Source: Trichoplusia ni (taxonomy: Eukaryota; Arthropoda; Insecta; Lepidoptera; Noctuidae). From it: 64,000 nucleotides of DNA. Below, piece by piece: positions 12,163 to 24,834 of the stretch (positions are counted from its first letter, which is position 1; each line of letters begins with the position of its first letter). The stretch covers positions 8,494,001 through 8,558,000 of the forward strand of contig NC_039478.1 in assembly GCF_003590095.1 (NCBI RefSeq). The letters run 5' to 3'. A program made the translations under genes and the position numbers. Below the pieces are notes generated by a model. The model was not told the origin of the DNA, did no database searches, and worked only from the letters and a program-made list of their open reading frames with translations.

Positions 12163-12974
12163 AAAGTTTTCTAATAAGACGTTTAGAGCGGGTGGCTGGT
12201 CAGTGGTTTCTAAATTCCATAGTTTGTAGTTGTCTTTGTTCTCATTTATTTAAGAAATACTTCCAACAAGCTGTGGAAAAGTTAACTTTGAGAAAATTCC
12301 AATACATACAAAAATTTTCTCCATTCCTAAAATAATCTTCAAAGTAAAATGAACTACTTTTATGCATTTTCTATTTTTTTTGCCTCATAGCCGATTGTTA
12401 TTTTATTTAAAAGCTGGCGCTTATCAATGTTTCGTCCATCTCATGGTCTCATGGTTTGAGTTAACCATAACAATGTAAACTAATGAATCAATTTAATCCT
12501 TATAACACACGCTACCCCTAACAGTTTCGACTACATGCTTTAATTATAAGTAACTACGATTACTACGACCAATTGTCACTTACCCATTTCAATAGATACC
12601 TTTACTTTGTACATAAAGAGAGAACCGAGCTTATCCTTAATACAGAATCTTGTAGAATCCGGTTATATCCTTAGTAATGCTTCTTAAAAGAAGACGGGGA
12701 CACTAATCCATCGTGTGACACAGACGAATGAGCCGGCCATCGATTCAGATTAGTGTCATGAGGAATACGATGTTTTTACTTACTTAAATACTTATTTCCT
12801 AAATATTGTGTGGGTTGTTTCGTGTAATACATATGATGTAAGAGGTTATGGGATAAATTTTGAATTTGAGGAAGCCAGACCACATCATCATCTTGAATGC
12901 CCACTTCTGGGTATAGGTATCCCATTGTTTTCTATTTTCTTGTGTTTCGTCCAACACGTACTTTGACTTCAAGT

Positions 12975-13080
12975 ATAACCGATTGGTTGAAGTCACCACG
13001 CTCAAACTATGAGCACGACGAGTCGCGGCTTCGATAGTTTCAATACTAGTGTGATCTACGAATCGAACTACAATAACGAC
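12975..13080 (+). repeat. Second tRNA-derived SINE family, degenerate copy
   Basis: GATTGGTTGAAGTCACCACG (A box), GTCGCGGCTTCGATAG (B box) and a downstream GTGATCTACGAATC match the family. Confidence 0.6.
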
Positions 13081-13820
13081 CCTGTCGAGCACAAAAATAA
13101 CTTAGGAGATACAGTAATAATAATATTTAATAGTACACATTCCTTAACTGTCTTTGGAAAGAAAAAAACAATTAAATAATGTTAGCTACCAATCATAATA
13201 ATATCTTATTCCATTTTCGTAATACTAGGGCTGCGTTACGAATGAACTAATCAAAACTTCAAATTCAAAAACAAACGAACATCGAGTATTTTGTTTCAAA
13301 ACTTTCAACGAAAATAAACTGAAACTCAAATTTTGAAACCCGTATTTTTCCAGTTCATTTAACTTTTGGTTTAGTTTGAAAATACACAAAATGGCAAAAC
13401 TTCAGCACACACGGAATTAATTTCTATAATTCGATTTCAATAACATCGTTTTAACTCTAGTTATTTTATGTGTGTAACATCCGTGCTTATTATGTTTCAT
13501 TGTCATTCCAATGGTCTACGAATTTTTTTTTGATTGGTCATTTTATTCACATCGCATTTATTACTTTAAAAGTTGTAATTTCAGACAAGTATTTTCGTTA
13601 AATTAATTTGCTCTATCGCGTGATTTCGCTTTTAAACTAATAAAGTTTGCTCTGGTTTCTAAAGAACCGACCTACATTAAACAGATAGTCAGCTGCAGAA
13701 CCCCATGTTCTCAAGTTCCATGATCACTTTCTAATTGTTTCAGTCAATCAATCTTAATTCTAGAATAATTTTCGTTGATCAACTTCTCAGATATTTTTGA
13801 TTCAAAAACTAATTGAGTAA

Positions 13821-14102
13821 TCTATACTTCTATACTTAATATATAAAGCTGAAGAATTTGTTTGTTTGTTTGTTTGTTTGTTTGTTTGTTTGAACGCGCT
13901 AATCTCAGGAACTACTGGTTCGAATTGAAAAATTATTTTTGTGTTGCATAGATCATTAATCGAGGAAGGCTTTAGGCTATAAACCATCACGCTGCGACTA
14001 ATAGGAGCGAAGATACAATGGAAAATGTGAAAAAAATAGGGCAGGTATAAATCATAACTTATATCTTCTACCCATGGGGACGAAGTCGCGGGCAACAGCT
14101 AG
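13821..14102 (+). mobile_element. Non-autonomous Helitron-like element, copy 1 of a tandem pair
   Basis: Starts TCTATACTTCTATACTT after an A and ends CGCGGGCAACAGCTAG before a T, which fits the TC...CTAG ends and A/T insertion of Helitrons. It contains a (GTTT)n run at 13857-13891 and shares TTTAGGCTATAAACCATCAC with other copies. No protein is encoded. Confidence 0.72.
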
Positions 14103-14407
14103 TACTTTAATATATAAAGCTGAAGAGTTTGTTTGCTTGTTTGAACGGGCTAATCTCAGGAACTACTGGTTCAAATTGAAAAAATATTTTTGTGTCGAAT
14201 AGTCCATTCACCGAGGAAGGCTTTAGGCCTTCCATCACCACTTTTTTACCATCACTTTTTTACCATCACGCTGCGACTAATAGGAGCCAAGATACAGTGG
14301 AAAATGTGGAAAAAACAGGGAAAATTATTCATTTTCGAGGGCTTCCGTTCAAAAATTCCTGACTTATATCTTCTAACCACGCGGACGAAGTCGCGGGCAA
14401 CAGCTAG
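14103..14407 (+). mobile_element. Non-autonomous Helitron-like element, copy 2, joined head to tail
   Basis: Begins TACTTTAATATATAAAGC directly after the CTAG of copy 1 and ends CAACAGCTAG at 14407. Its end is 112 nt before the start codon exon of the aldolase paralogue. It carries a small insertion around CACTTTTTTACCATCAC. Confidence 0.72.
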
Positions 14408-14518
14408 TTACTGATATTTGAAAGGATGATATTGGAGGTGTTACAAAATCTGCTCTCCTTCTTAATAAATGTCTTAATCAAAATCCAAGGTGTTCCATTT
14501 ATAACTTTATATTCCAGA

Positions 14519-17500
14519 ATGACGACCTTCTTCTCGTACCCTGACCCTAAGCTGCAGAAGGAGCTGAGGGAAACCGCTGAAGCTATAGTAGCTCCGGGGA
14601 AAGGGATCCTGGCTGTCGATGAAGTTAATGGTAAGTTTGAACATTTACTATTTAAAACATCTCTTTGGTTAAGAGCGTAGCTGTGATAGCTCTTGTGGTA
14701 AGTGTGCTAAGACCACAGCACCGTCAAGTCAAAATTCTCGGTCTTCGATGCCAAGAATTTTCGAATATGTGCGTTTTAGAAAAAAAAAAAATATCACAGC
14801 TTGTGTTTTGGAAGGCACGTAGTAATGTGAGTCCAGCGCTGATAAACTGTACAATGCTGCTATGAAAGCAAAAGGAATGAGTTAGTAAAACAAAATAATG
14901 TTTCAAATCAAAATCATTTCCATCCAGCACCCAGATTCTTTCACCCTTCACCGCTTCCTAAGTGCTTTTGCTGCGAGAGAAGAAACGACGTAACAAGCTC
15001 CCCGGAATGGCGGTAGCACGCTGTCATTCCTTTGAAAATATAAATTACAATCAATTTGTTTCATCAGAACGATTTAACAACTTGAAAAAAAATCTTCTGA
15101 AGATTTTTTACCAGCAATTTTACTTGTTACTTATAAACTAGGTCGCGATAATTTCCGTTCAGTTCAAATAACATATTTCCCATAACCCATGGGTTCCATC
15201 TGTAATGCGCCATAAGCTTCCCTTCAATAAAAATGCCATTAAAACTCGATCATCGGGTTTGTCGTTATGCCGGGACCGTTACTCAACTGTTTATGGAGTA
15301 TTACTACGTTCTGTATAACCATTACAGAATCTGCTAATGAAATCAAGCTAAGTACTTGGAATAAAATCGGTTGTGGGTTAGGGTTCTCGACTCTAAGGCT
15401 AAGGGTTCCGTCGAAGTAGGCTTTAGAAAAACTAATTGGTTGATGACAAATGACAACGGTGAGCCTGGACTCACATTTAAATGTTAGACAATTTTCTTTT
15501 TTTGCTTTGTCCTCTGAAATAATTACTTATCTGTAAAATTTTAACTGTTTTGATATAACGGTTTATGTGATACTAAAGAGGCATGGACAGACGGGCAAGC
15601 AGCAGTCTTCGTAATAGGTTTACTGAGATATTCGGTGTACAGTAGATCAGTTTTTGATAGTTAGGTTCTGTCGCGCCGAAACAAGACGTGAAAGTAGGAT
15701 TTGCCATCTTGAAAGAGAGATAGTGTTTTACAGTAGAGTACAGTGACTTACTTCAGTCACTTACTCAGTTTACTTCTCTGACCTCCAGGGTCAGAGAAGT
15801 AAACTGAGGTATACATTCACAAAAATATCGTCATTTAAAATAAAATGGGAACGAAATCTTTTATCTTATATTGAGCAATGTTCGAAAATATATGAACGTT
15901 AAAAAATGTACATTAACTCATTACTTGTAATTTTCAGAGGGAATCGGAAAACTCCTAGCTGCTATTGGTTTGGATAATACTGAGAATAATAGAAGAAGGT
16001 ACCGCCAACTTCTTTTTACTACAGAAGTAAGTACTTGCTAACAAAATTATGGTTAATTAGGCTTTACTGATATTTAGAAGTCTTGTTAATATACCATATC
16101 TTCAGATCTTGTAGATTTAAAAATTATCTTTAAGAGTCATTCTACCATGTGTACTTTTTACATAGTGAATGGGTTGTAAACTTAAAACGGGTAGTCACTC
16201 TCAAAAAAGAAGAAAATCGTTACCAAAAAAGCTCTGGAACAAGGGAACAACAACTATTTTTCTAACGAATTCTAGTACCTACCTATTTCTTACAAAGGGA
16301 AGCATTTCTAAAGATTTAAAATAACTCTAATACAAAACAAAGTGAAAGAAAAGCAAGACGTACACAAAACATACAACCACAAAGCGTTGTTTCATAAAAC
16401 GCAATTACAACCGAAAAATATATGTTTTCGAAACAGATTTCCTTGTTGTTCCGTTAAAAGTTAACTCACGTATACGAAAACATAGCCTTTGTTCCTCTAA
16501 AGATATTCCCCAGGGACATCCTTCTTTTCACCCGGCCATATTTAAAGCGCTCCCACAAACTTTGACCGTTATTTACTTTCACAACTTGTAATTCCATTTT
16601 TACTGTCCTGTAAGTCATTTTTTATGAAATTCTCGGTAGATTGCTTTTTTTTTAAACTTTATTTTTTTTTTGTTTTTAAATCGTAATCGATGTTTCGTTT
16701 GGAAATTACGACATTGCGAATTTGAGACAGCTCATGACTTCGAATAATCACAGCCATATTGGAGTCATTTCATCAGCATTCACGTCGCTTGTGACAATAT
16801 CTCTTGATAGAAAAATCTATTCAGACAAATATGAGGGAAGCGACATAAATATCAACAGTATTAGGAAGTTGAATTAAGTCTTCTAAGATTCCCGTTGAAA
16901 AAAAAATGCCGAAGAAATGACCATTCCTTCTTATATCATTTTCATGATCTCGTAAAGATTTATATATCTTCTTCTCTAATCTCCCCAGACTCTCTCGGAG
17001 CATGTATCAGCAGTAATCCTCTTCGATGAGACCGTTTACCAGAAGACTGATGATGGAACTCCCTTCGTCGAGCTCCTGAAGAAGAACAACATCATCCCTG
17101 GCATCAAGGTGGATAAGGATGCAGTGCCATTGTTCCTGTCACAAGATGAGGTTACAACTCAAGGTGAGGCTTTTTAGATATTTTTTGAAGAGAGTAAATT
17201 AGTAAACAATAAAGGTATATTTTTCTCTAAAAATGAATGAATGTGTGTGGTCTCTCCTCAGCACTGGGATCGTGTATAGAATAATGAAAAATGGGTCGTT
17301 AAAATCTTTTCCTGAAAACCGCAAAGTGTCATAAAAGTCGTCGGTTTGTTTTTGAAGAGCAACTTAATCTAACTTAGATGTTTTTTACTACACGGGAACA
17401 TTCCTAGAAAATGTCTCCTCATACATTATTTATGATGCAATTTTGTATCCGAACTGTCCGAACTACAGGGCAAAAGCCTCCATCATACACACCCTAATTT

Positions 17501-20500
17501 TAAAAGCATTAGGATGCTGTCCAACCACGACCTCACGATATCATAATGTCTTTCCGATTCCCAAAAAATAAACGACGAAATAACTCCAGAAAAATATTCC
17601 GGGCAACCGTCCTTTTCTCAAATAAAACATGCATAAATGCATGAATAGGGCAAACGGGGTTACGCCGACGTCTGCTGGTTAGTTTTAGCTTCGCAAGTGA
17701 ATATGTGATGGTACATATGTTTTTGAGGAGCTTCAGATGAATGTTTGTTCCATTGTATGCAATGCGATGTGGTTTTGAAGTCAGTTTTAAAGCTTCAGCC
17801 TTTTTGAGAATGAATTTGCTGAAAAGTAAAATTAAGGGTGAGATTTTATCGTATATCCATACACTTTCATAGCTAAACCACCACCAAGGTTGACAATTTT
17901 TTTAAGAATTTTTCTGAAATTCAAAGATTCAAGCCATAAGCATGTACATAAGCCATTTTATTACCACCATGCGGATGCAACTGCTGGTAAAACTCAGTTT
18001 GGATAAAATGTAAAAGATTTTTTAGAGAAAAACACTTTACTTAATTTTTATTTTCTTTGTAACAATAGCCGAGTGAGTCGTATGTTCACAATTCAACTCA
18101 AATCTTACATCCCTTCATCTTCCAGGTCTCGATGATCTAGCCAAGCGCTGCGCTGAATACAAGAAGCAAGGATGCAGGTTTGCAAAATGGCGGTGTCCAT
18201 TAAAGATTGGTGAAAACACACCATCAGTGCAGGCTATTAACGATACTGCGCAGGTCCTCGCGAGGTACGCGTCCATCTGTCAGAGCGAGGGTCTGGTACC
18301 CATTGTCGAACCTGATGTGGTTTTGGACGGTAAGACTCGAAACATCTTTAAACAACTTTCTGTATTAAATGAAGGTGATTGTCGGGATCGGCTGACTGGT
18401 TTTCTAACTAAACGGATGAGCATGAGCGGCGGTGTGGTTGCGATCTGGGGATTTACAATTATTTTATGAAGTGAGATGGAGATGGTACTCATGCGTTTAG
18501 AAGGATTTCGCGACTAGTTCTGGAGTATTTAGTTATGAGCTGACGCAGCGGTGAGGTCCCCAAGCGCAATTTCTGTTTAATAAAATATTACTATTTTGTT
18601 AGATTTTTTGGATTTATTTGAATTTCTTAAATTTGTCTGTTGGAGTAGTGAATTCCGAATTTAATGATGAATGTTATGATGACCATAATGTAAACTGATT
18701 TCCATAATCGCAGGTTATCTCAATAAATGCCATCAAACCAGTATTACAATTTTAAACTGCAATTTTTGCAATGCATGAAAGAGATAGTGCTATCTGACGG
18801 TGTATATTTGTCTCCATCCCAAAACAATAGTGGATCATATACCTACACAACTTCGGTAATTAAATGTGTATAAATTAATATTGCTTACTAATTGACTGAC
18901 ACGGTAATTAGTCAAATTGTTTCATTGTTATTCTATGATGTATTACTCAATTCGGGTGTAACGAGAATTACAAATCAAATTATGCATTGTATATATGATT
19001 AAATAGTTCATTGGAAACGGAGGTACTATTGATAGGATATTAAGTCGCGTTTGCTGCGGTTGGTTTGTGTTAGGATGACTTCGAGTTCTTATTTCGTATT
19101 TTGTTTTCATTTAATATTAACACGTACTAGATACCATTCAAGCATTCCTGGATCACACAGATGCTTGTCCTTGAGAGTCGTCACGTCGTCAAAATATATT
19201 TAAATTCCACTTTTCACACTTCACTCTCACAACTTTAAAATTAAAAGACCGATTTTACCAAACATGTCTGTCCGTCTATCACTGACAGAAACATAAAATG
19301 CGGTAACATGAAATGTATTGATGTTACCAGGGGATCATGACATCGTAAGGAACCAGCAAGTGACAGAAGCAGCCCTGGCCGCGGTGTATAAGGCTCTGAG
19401 CGACCACCACGTGTTCCTAGAGGGAACACTCTTAAAACCTAACATGGTTAGTATATTCTTGTATTTATGCATTCCTAGTACCTATAAATTTGTGATCTTA
19501 AATCACGTGAATGCGATAAGGCATTGTTATTCGCTTTTTTTTATTTTTATCACTGAGATTTTGAGTATCCAATTTGTAATAAGTATTTCAATTAAAAAGT
19601 GTGTTATTCGGACTTCTTGCCCTTTGCCCTAAATCCCTAAATTTTCGTAATTTTGTAAATTAATTGATTTCTGTAATAATTAACTTTAATAATTGATGGA
19701 AATAACGGGTACGGCATATCATCGTCATCAATCTCAAGTACAAGTTATCTATGTATACCATCTACAGGCTTAAAGGAATGTGAGAGCCTAATAGGTCCAA
19801 GCCTTTAGCTAGATGCACGCTTTGAAATGCATTCGCAGCGAACTCATTCATTGTAAACGTGACTTCGCATAATTAGAGTGAGAACCAATAGAGACCACTT
19901 TATTACTCAAATGGATTCTTGGAAAAGCAATTTAAAAACTACAGTGTAAAAAATAGTTGTTTGCAGGTAAAACAGTTTTGAAGGAGCGTGGGAAAATGTG
20001 TTTGTGTACCTCGAAAACTTTAAAGTTTTTTGTAAATATTAAACTGATTTTTTTTTATGAAAACTTTATTAAAAACTGTGTTTTGCTTATCCAAATCCAT
20101 AATAATTTAAGGAGGAGTTTAACGACATACATACATGCATTAGAATTATACATTTAAAGTTATAATGTTACTATAAAAATATGTACGGATTTGTAAAAAA
20201 ATAGATTACAAAGCAATGTTTTACAAACGCTTATACAGTTTCTATTTTGTCATCACCAAGGAGTTTTCAATACGACGACCTCCGTGGTCGAGTGGCGTAC
20301 ACACCGGTTTCAAGGTGTCGCTAGCTCTGAGGTCCCGGGTTCGATCCCTGGTCGGGACAATGTAAAAAATCAGATTTCTACATTGACTCGGGTCTGGGTT
20401 TTTGTGGTACCTTCGTTGTATCTGAATTCCATAACACAAGTGCTTAAGCAACTTACTTTGCGTTCAGAACAATGTATGTGACGTTGTCAAAAAAAAAATA

Positions 20501-21984
20501 CCTAGTGCAGTTTTAATCTACAGTCACTATTCAAAAGTAGCACAAAAATACTTTTAAAAAGCCTGCATCGCCAAAAATGCCCTATTTCGTTTCAGATAAC
20601 TCCAGGTCAAGCTAGTTCAAAGAAGAATACTCCAGAGGAAATAGCCGTGGCTACAGTTAGCTCTTTACGGAGAACGGTACCTGCTGCCGTACCCGGTAAC
20701 CTAACATTTAAACTAACTAAGTTATAACTAAGCAAGGTGTTATAACTATAAACAAAGTTGTTGTTGAACTGCTTCAGTTTTGGTATAAGACTTCGGCTAT
20801 TAAGTTTGGTGAAAGTGTTGCTTTGGAGGAACAAATCTCTCAAATACTATGTTTTATTATTGGCTAAACAATTGATTTAGAAAAAAAAATGCTTCTCTGA
20901 ATAAGCTATTATATGAGAAAAAGATTTAAAATTACAGTAGACAAGAATCTGTAACAGTATAACCAATAGAGACCACTTTATAACTCTAATGGATTTTTGG
21001 AAAAGCTATTTAAAAAACTACAGCCTTAAAAACTGTTTGCAGATTAAACAGTTTTGAGGGAGAATTTGAACAGAATATTTGATCAAAAATTTACAGCTTT
21101 CTAAAAATATGATGCTAAACTACAAGTGTGTATTTCACAAACAAAAGAAGGGGTTTTCCAAACCCTTGCCAATTTCCCTCCTCTTTTTACTTACTTCTAA
21201 TATATATTCATAATATGCTCTAGGAATCGCATTCCTCTCTGGCGGGCAATCTGAAGAAGAAGCGACCGTCAACCTGAACGCCATCAACCAGGTGACCTTG
21301 AAGAAACCCTGGGCGTTGACTTTCAGCTACGGGAGGGCTCTGCAGGCTTCGGTCTGGAAGACCTGGGCAGGCAAGGATGAGAACACGAAGGCTGCTCAAC
21401 TGGAACTGCTGAAGAGAACCAAGGTAACCAGTGGACAATGGAAATATGTCCAAGGATGTAAAAATCCTTTACAGTGGTATAGGAAACGCGCGACGTGTCG
21501 TGGATTTGATCCCCGAGTGGGACAAGCATTTACATGTTCCACGAATGACTGTTCTGAGTCTGGGTGTCTTGGGCATGTGATTTGAAAGTTTGTGAACCCG
21601 TTGCGATAAAAATTTGAAATTGGAAAGTGCGGGAGGCATTTATTAAAAGAAAATACAAGTTCCCGTTTCGCTCATTTTAATACACTACGTGAGGTTTTAC
21701 AGATTATTTTGTATGGAAAAATACGTTTTAAAATATTTCCTTTCAGTAGAAGCTGTATTTAAAATAATATGAGCCCGCATTCAGACATACTTACGAATTT
21801 AATTATGACATTTACACTTGTAACTAATTAAAACGAGAATCACATATTTATTTCTCCAATTCTGACATATATGTATCTTTTTTTTTTTTAGGCTAACGAT
21901 CTAGCATCTCAAGGCAAGTACCAAGGAGGAGCGAAGACTTCCGCAGCCGTCAAGTCTAACTTCTCAGCCAATCATAAATACTAA
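14519..21984 (+). CDS. Divergent class I aldolase paralogue, complete, eight coding exons, 362 aa
   Basis: Exons are 14519-14630, 15938-16026, 16989-17163, 18126-18329, 19331-19446, 20596-20695, 21224-21423 and 21892-21984. All introns are GT/AG, and the total is 1,089 nt including TAA. The ATG lies 1 nt after an acceptor AG (14516-14517), so a 5' untranslated exon exists upstream. Catalytic residues of class I aldolases are present (rabbit numbers): D33 (AVDE), K107 (GIKVDKD), K146 and R148 (FAKWRC), E187 (IVEPD), the Schiff-base K229 (LLKPNM), S271 (FLSGGQSEEE), R303 (SYGRALQAS) and the C-terminal Tyr (NHKY). Differences stand out in the loop after D33: the conventional gene reads DESTGTMGKRL, here DEVNEGIGKLL, so Ser35 is Val and Arg42 is Leu. 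E189 is Asp. Intron positions and phases match the conventional gene where both are visible. No stop or frameshift is seen, so it is probably expressed. Altered substrate range or low activity is inference. Confidence 0.92.
15764..15808. repeat. Perfect inverted repeat, 20-bp arms, 5-nt loop
   Basis: CTCAGTTTACTTCTCTGACC at 15764-15783 and its exact complement at 15789-15808. In intron 1 of the aldolase paralogue, 130 nt before exon 2. Confidence 0.95.
19883..19990 (+). repeat. Direct repeat flanking exon 6 of the aldolase paralogue, left copy (intron 5)
   Basis: AACCAATAGAGACCACTTTA, GGAAAAGC, ACTACAG, TTTGCAG and AAACAGTTTTGA recur in the same order at 20961-21065 with small differences. 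Confidence 0.85.
20275..20497 (+). repeat. tRNA-derived SINE, copy A (in intron 5 of the aldolase paralogue)
   Basis: The head resembles a tRNA: GACCTCCGTGGTCGAGTGGC (A-box region) and GGTTCGATCCC (B box), then a tail through GTACCTTCGTTGTATCTGAA and GTGACGTTGTC. The family recurs at 48706-48924 and 57750-57972. The order of parts and the extra tail show a SINE, not a tRNA gene. Confidence 0.85.
20961..21065 (+). repeat. Direct repeat flanking exon 6 of the aldolase paralogue, right copy (intron 6)
   Basis: Collinear with 19883-19990, 1,078 nt downstream, on the other side of exon 6. Confidence 0.85.
21478..21612 (+). repeat. Second tRNA-derived SINE family, copy in intron 7 of the aldolase paralogue
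   Basis: GCGACGTGTCGTGGATTTGA, ACAAGCATTTACATGTTCCA, TGTTCTGAGTCTGGGTGTC, GCATGTGATTTG and GTGAACCCG follow each other in family order. It starts about 55 nt after exon 7. Confidence 0.75.
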
Positions 21985-24834
21985 AAAATGAACGAGTGTC
22001 GACTTCTCGATAGAATTATTAAAAGCCAGGCAGATGCAATCGAGAAATATATTTTTATCGGAATCTATGCGTTTAAAATTTTTCCCAAATTTTGACGTAC
22101 TCAGCCCTGTTCAGGATTCATCATAACAGGTGCTTTAAAAAATAACCTGCATATTAAACCAGTCATATACAGTAGGTACAACAAATGTCAACGATGTACT
22201 AAAACTCAATTCCATCTGACAAAACTACGATATTATTTCTTCGACTTTCATCCTAACTCATGCTAAGTCATGTTCAACTAGCCCTCTACAACAATATCTC
22301 TAAATTGGACTGTTTCAGCAGTGGAAGCGAGAAGGCAACATACGACATAGAGTGCCATCTCTTTCACATCAACATTAGCAAGTGGTGTTAGGCTCTCTGA
22401 AAGCACAATGCTCTAAGATCCGTCGAAATGGCATGCTGACCTACTTCCGTTCTTTGTGACTGCAAAGGTGAATATGAATAATGGACTCGCCGCGGAATTT
22501 TATGAGCAAAAACATTGCGAATGTTTTCTTTTGAGGGAAAAGTTCCGTTCTCAAAGTATTGTTTTGATTGCTATGCTTTTGAACGTTGAATTCTAGTTTA
22601 GAATGAAGGAATGAAATAATGCGGGTGCAATTTATATTTTTAATGCTCCGGGAATGTTGAAAAGTTTTTTCTGACCTGCATTGTGTTTAAAAGACTGATT
22701 TAATGTGGAAGCTAATAGAAATGAAAGAATCCGTTAACAATAAGTTATCATTTCAAATAGGAAGGAAATTATTTTAATTGGTACTAGGCAAAGGTAGTCT
22801 GGAAGAGATCGCTGTTGGCAAAATACCACCATCGTGCATTGTAGCCTAATTGACCAATTGATTACTTAAAATTTCAAATTGGACCGAACACTTTTAAATA
22901 TCTATCTATAGGATCCTAAAATCAAATTCGAAATAATCAACCATTTTCCCTATACCCAGGACGCGTCGGGTGAAATCCCGCAAATAATTAACAATTCGCC
23001 GGACTACCGTTTAAATCTCCAGCCAGTTGTTGTATTAATGACCTGTCCGGTTTCCCTGGCTACGCTATTTGCCGTGACCAACCGGACATGGGACTGTCCG
23101 GCGAGTATTAAATATGCGGTTTGTTCGAATTAAATTGTGGACACGGTATAGACCAGGGGTTTTCAACCTTTTGTCAACCAAGCCAAAATTTTAGTGATTA
23201 AAAGGTTTTCTTAAAAATCTTATAAACAACGAATGGTACATACCTACTTACATAAAAAAGGTATGTTATAAAGAAGACAAGAACTGGCAATTTATCTAGT
23301 AGTTTTAATGATGTCATTGTGCATATGATTTGTATGTTTGTGAAACCCCCCGCGACAAAAGGATTAAATTTCTTAGTGATGAGATTTGATGAGATATTGA
23401 TGGTGCCTAATTTTCTCAGTAGGTAATCAAATCAGAAAAGACAGAAAGTGCTTATTCCGCAGGTTGCCAACCCCTGGTATAGCCGATGAAATAGGGTTGC
23501 CCCTGGTTAGGATTTGATTTGATTAACTGTACGATGGAGTGGACGATACTCCTCGTTTAATTGTGTTAGCCCTGAGAGCGGGTCAGTGGTTTGTAGAGTT
23601 TAAGGCCTGTAGTTCTACTAGCAGTGGTGACCGCAAGTTAACTGACAATATTTGATATTGTTTCATACAAAACGTGGTTGCGTTAGTTCGATATTAAAAT
23701 TTACTTTTTTAATAAAATTCTTAAACAAATGAAAAATATGAGTGAGTTTTTTACAAATATTCGTATTACCATCAAAGAACTTTAATAAAGTTTAATGATT
23801 TTGGGGTATAAACTTTGAACTAACTTTCTACTCTCAGGTAAAACAATGTGTGCAATTATTCTCTTATAGCAAAGCACGATTGTACTTAGTAAAGGAACGG
23901 ACAAGTTGATAGAAAACGCTCAAATGTGCGGAGAAGGCAGTTCCTAGTCAAGTCACTAATCGTAGCAAAATATCACTTTCAGACATTCGAATCTTTTCTA
24001 TTGACGCTTACAGTTGTAGAAACTTCACTAGGTAGAGATGCAGGTGTTTCAAAAATTTTAATTAACCAACTAACATAGCCAACTTGAAGTCTAAGGCTGC
24101 TTGTTGCTTAATTTAATCTCAAACAAAAACTAGTAAAGTTATTTGATTAAGCTATGACATATGAACTTTATTGGTAACAGTAACAATATTATTCATGCTA
24201 TAAAACTTTTATATTGATCTCAGTCAATATTCACTTCATAAATCCAAGCAGAAGTCGTTTCCTGAAAAATATTTGCGAAAACTGTCATCAATGAAAACTT
24301 TTGCATTAAAATCGTGAAAAACTTGGTCTGGGATCAGATCACCTTCATATTTTAAAGTTTTTGCGATTGTGTGAGTGAGATAGAGGACTACGGGTGTAGA
24401 GTGCTGTCTTTTTTCCACAATTGCAGTCTTAGTGTCAGAGGTAGTGGTAGTCTGAGCATTAGCCAAGCGTACACGTTCTTATAATAAAATGCTCTGCGTT
24501 TTGTGAATACAAAACACTTTGGAAAAGTTCAAAAGTTTCCTGCAAAAGCTCTTAGAAAGGCGACGTGTTAACGTGACGTAACTTTTATTATCGACAGGAG
24601 TTTTAAGTTTTCCTTTGTTACAAAACAGCTTTGTCGCAACTTTGAAAACGAATATTGCTTAAAAGTAGAGTTCACTATGAGCTTTTAAAGGCCCTGGAGA
24701 TGATCAAAAACGTCTCGTGTCTCATCTCGTCTCGTGTTTGAAGCTAAATTGAAATAATCGAAAGGCCCTTCAAACACAACCCCACAGTATAATATTAGAT
24801 TCGCAAAAAATATATACATTTATCTCCCGCCTTA

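Larger units (their letters stand above)
8900..13820. other. Intergenic region between the divergent aldolase genes
   Basis: No gene found. It contains repeat copies (9110-9310, 11559-11869, 12097-12162, 12975-13080) and a palindrome-family copy at 11408-11467. Promoters of both aldolases should lie at its edges, but I recognise no clear core elements. Confidence 0.6.

Noticed and set aside
18227..18492. Separate open frames around exon 4 of the aldolase paralogue
   Set aside because: They are exon 4 read through its donor, or its antisense; splice borders and family alignment define the real exon.
20284..20345. tRNA gene (A box and B box with tRNA-like order), also at 48.85 kb and 57.78 kb
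   Set aside because: The same head is followed by the same ~140-nt tail at three places, so these are SINE copies; acceptor-stem pairing is not convincing.
20242..20451. Minus-strand frame starting MLKHLCYGIQ, repeated at 48747-49043 and 57704-57928
   Set aside because: Three near-identical frames come from the SINE read backwards; no gene.
14519..21984. Idea that the aldolase paralogue is a processed pseudogene
   Set aside because: It has seven coding introns with proper borders, no stops, and all main catalytic residues.
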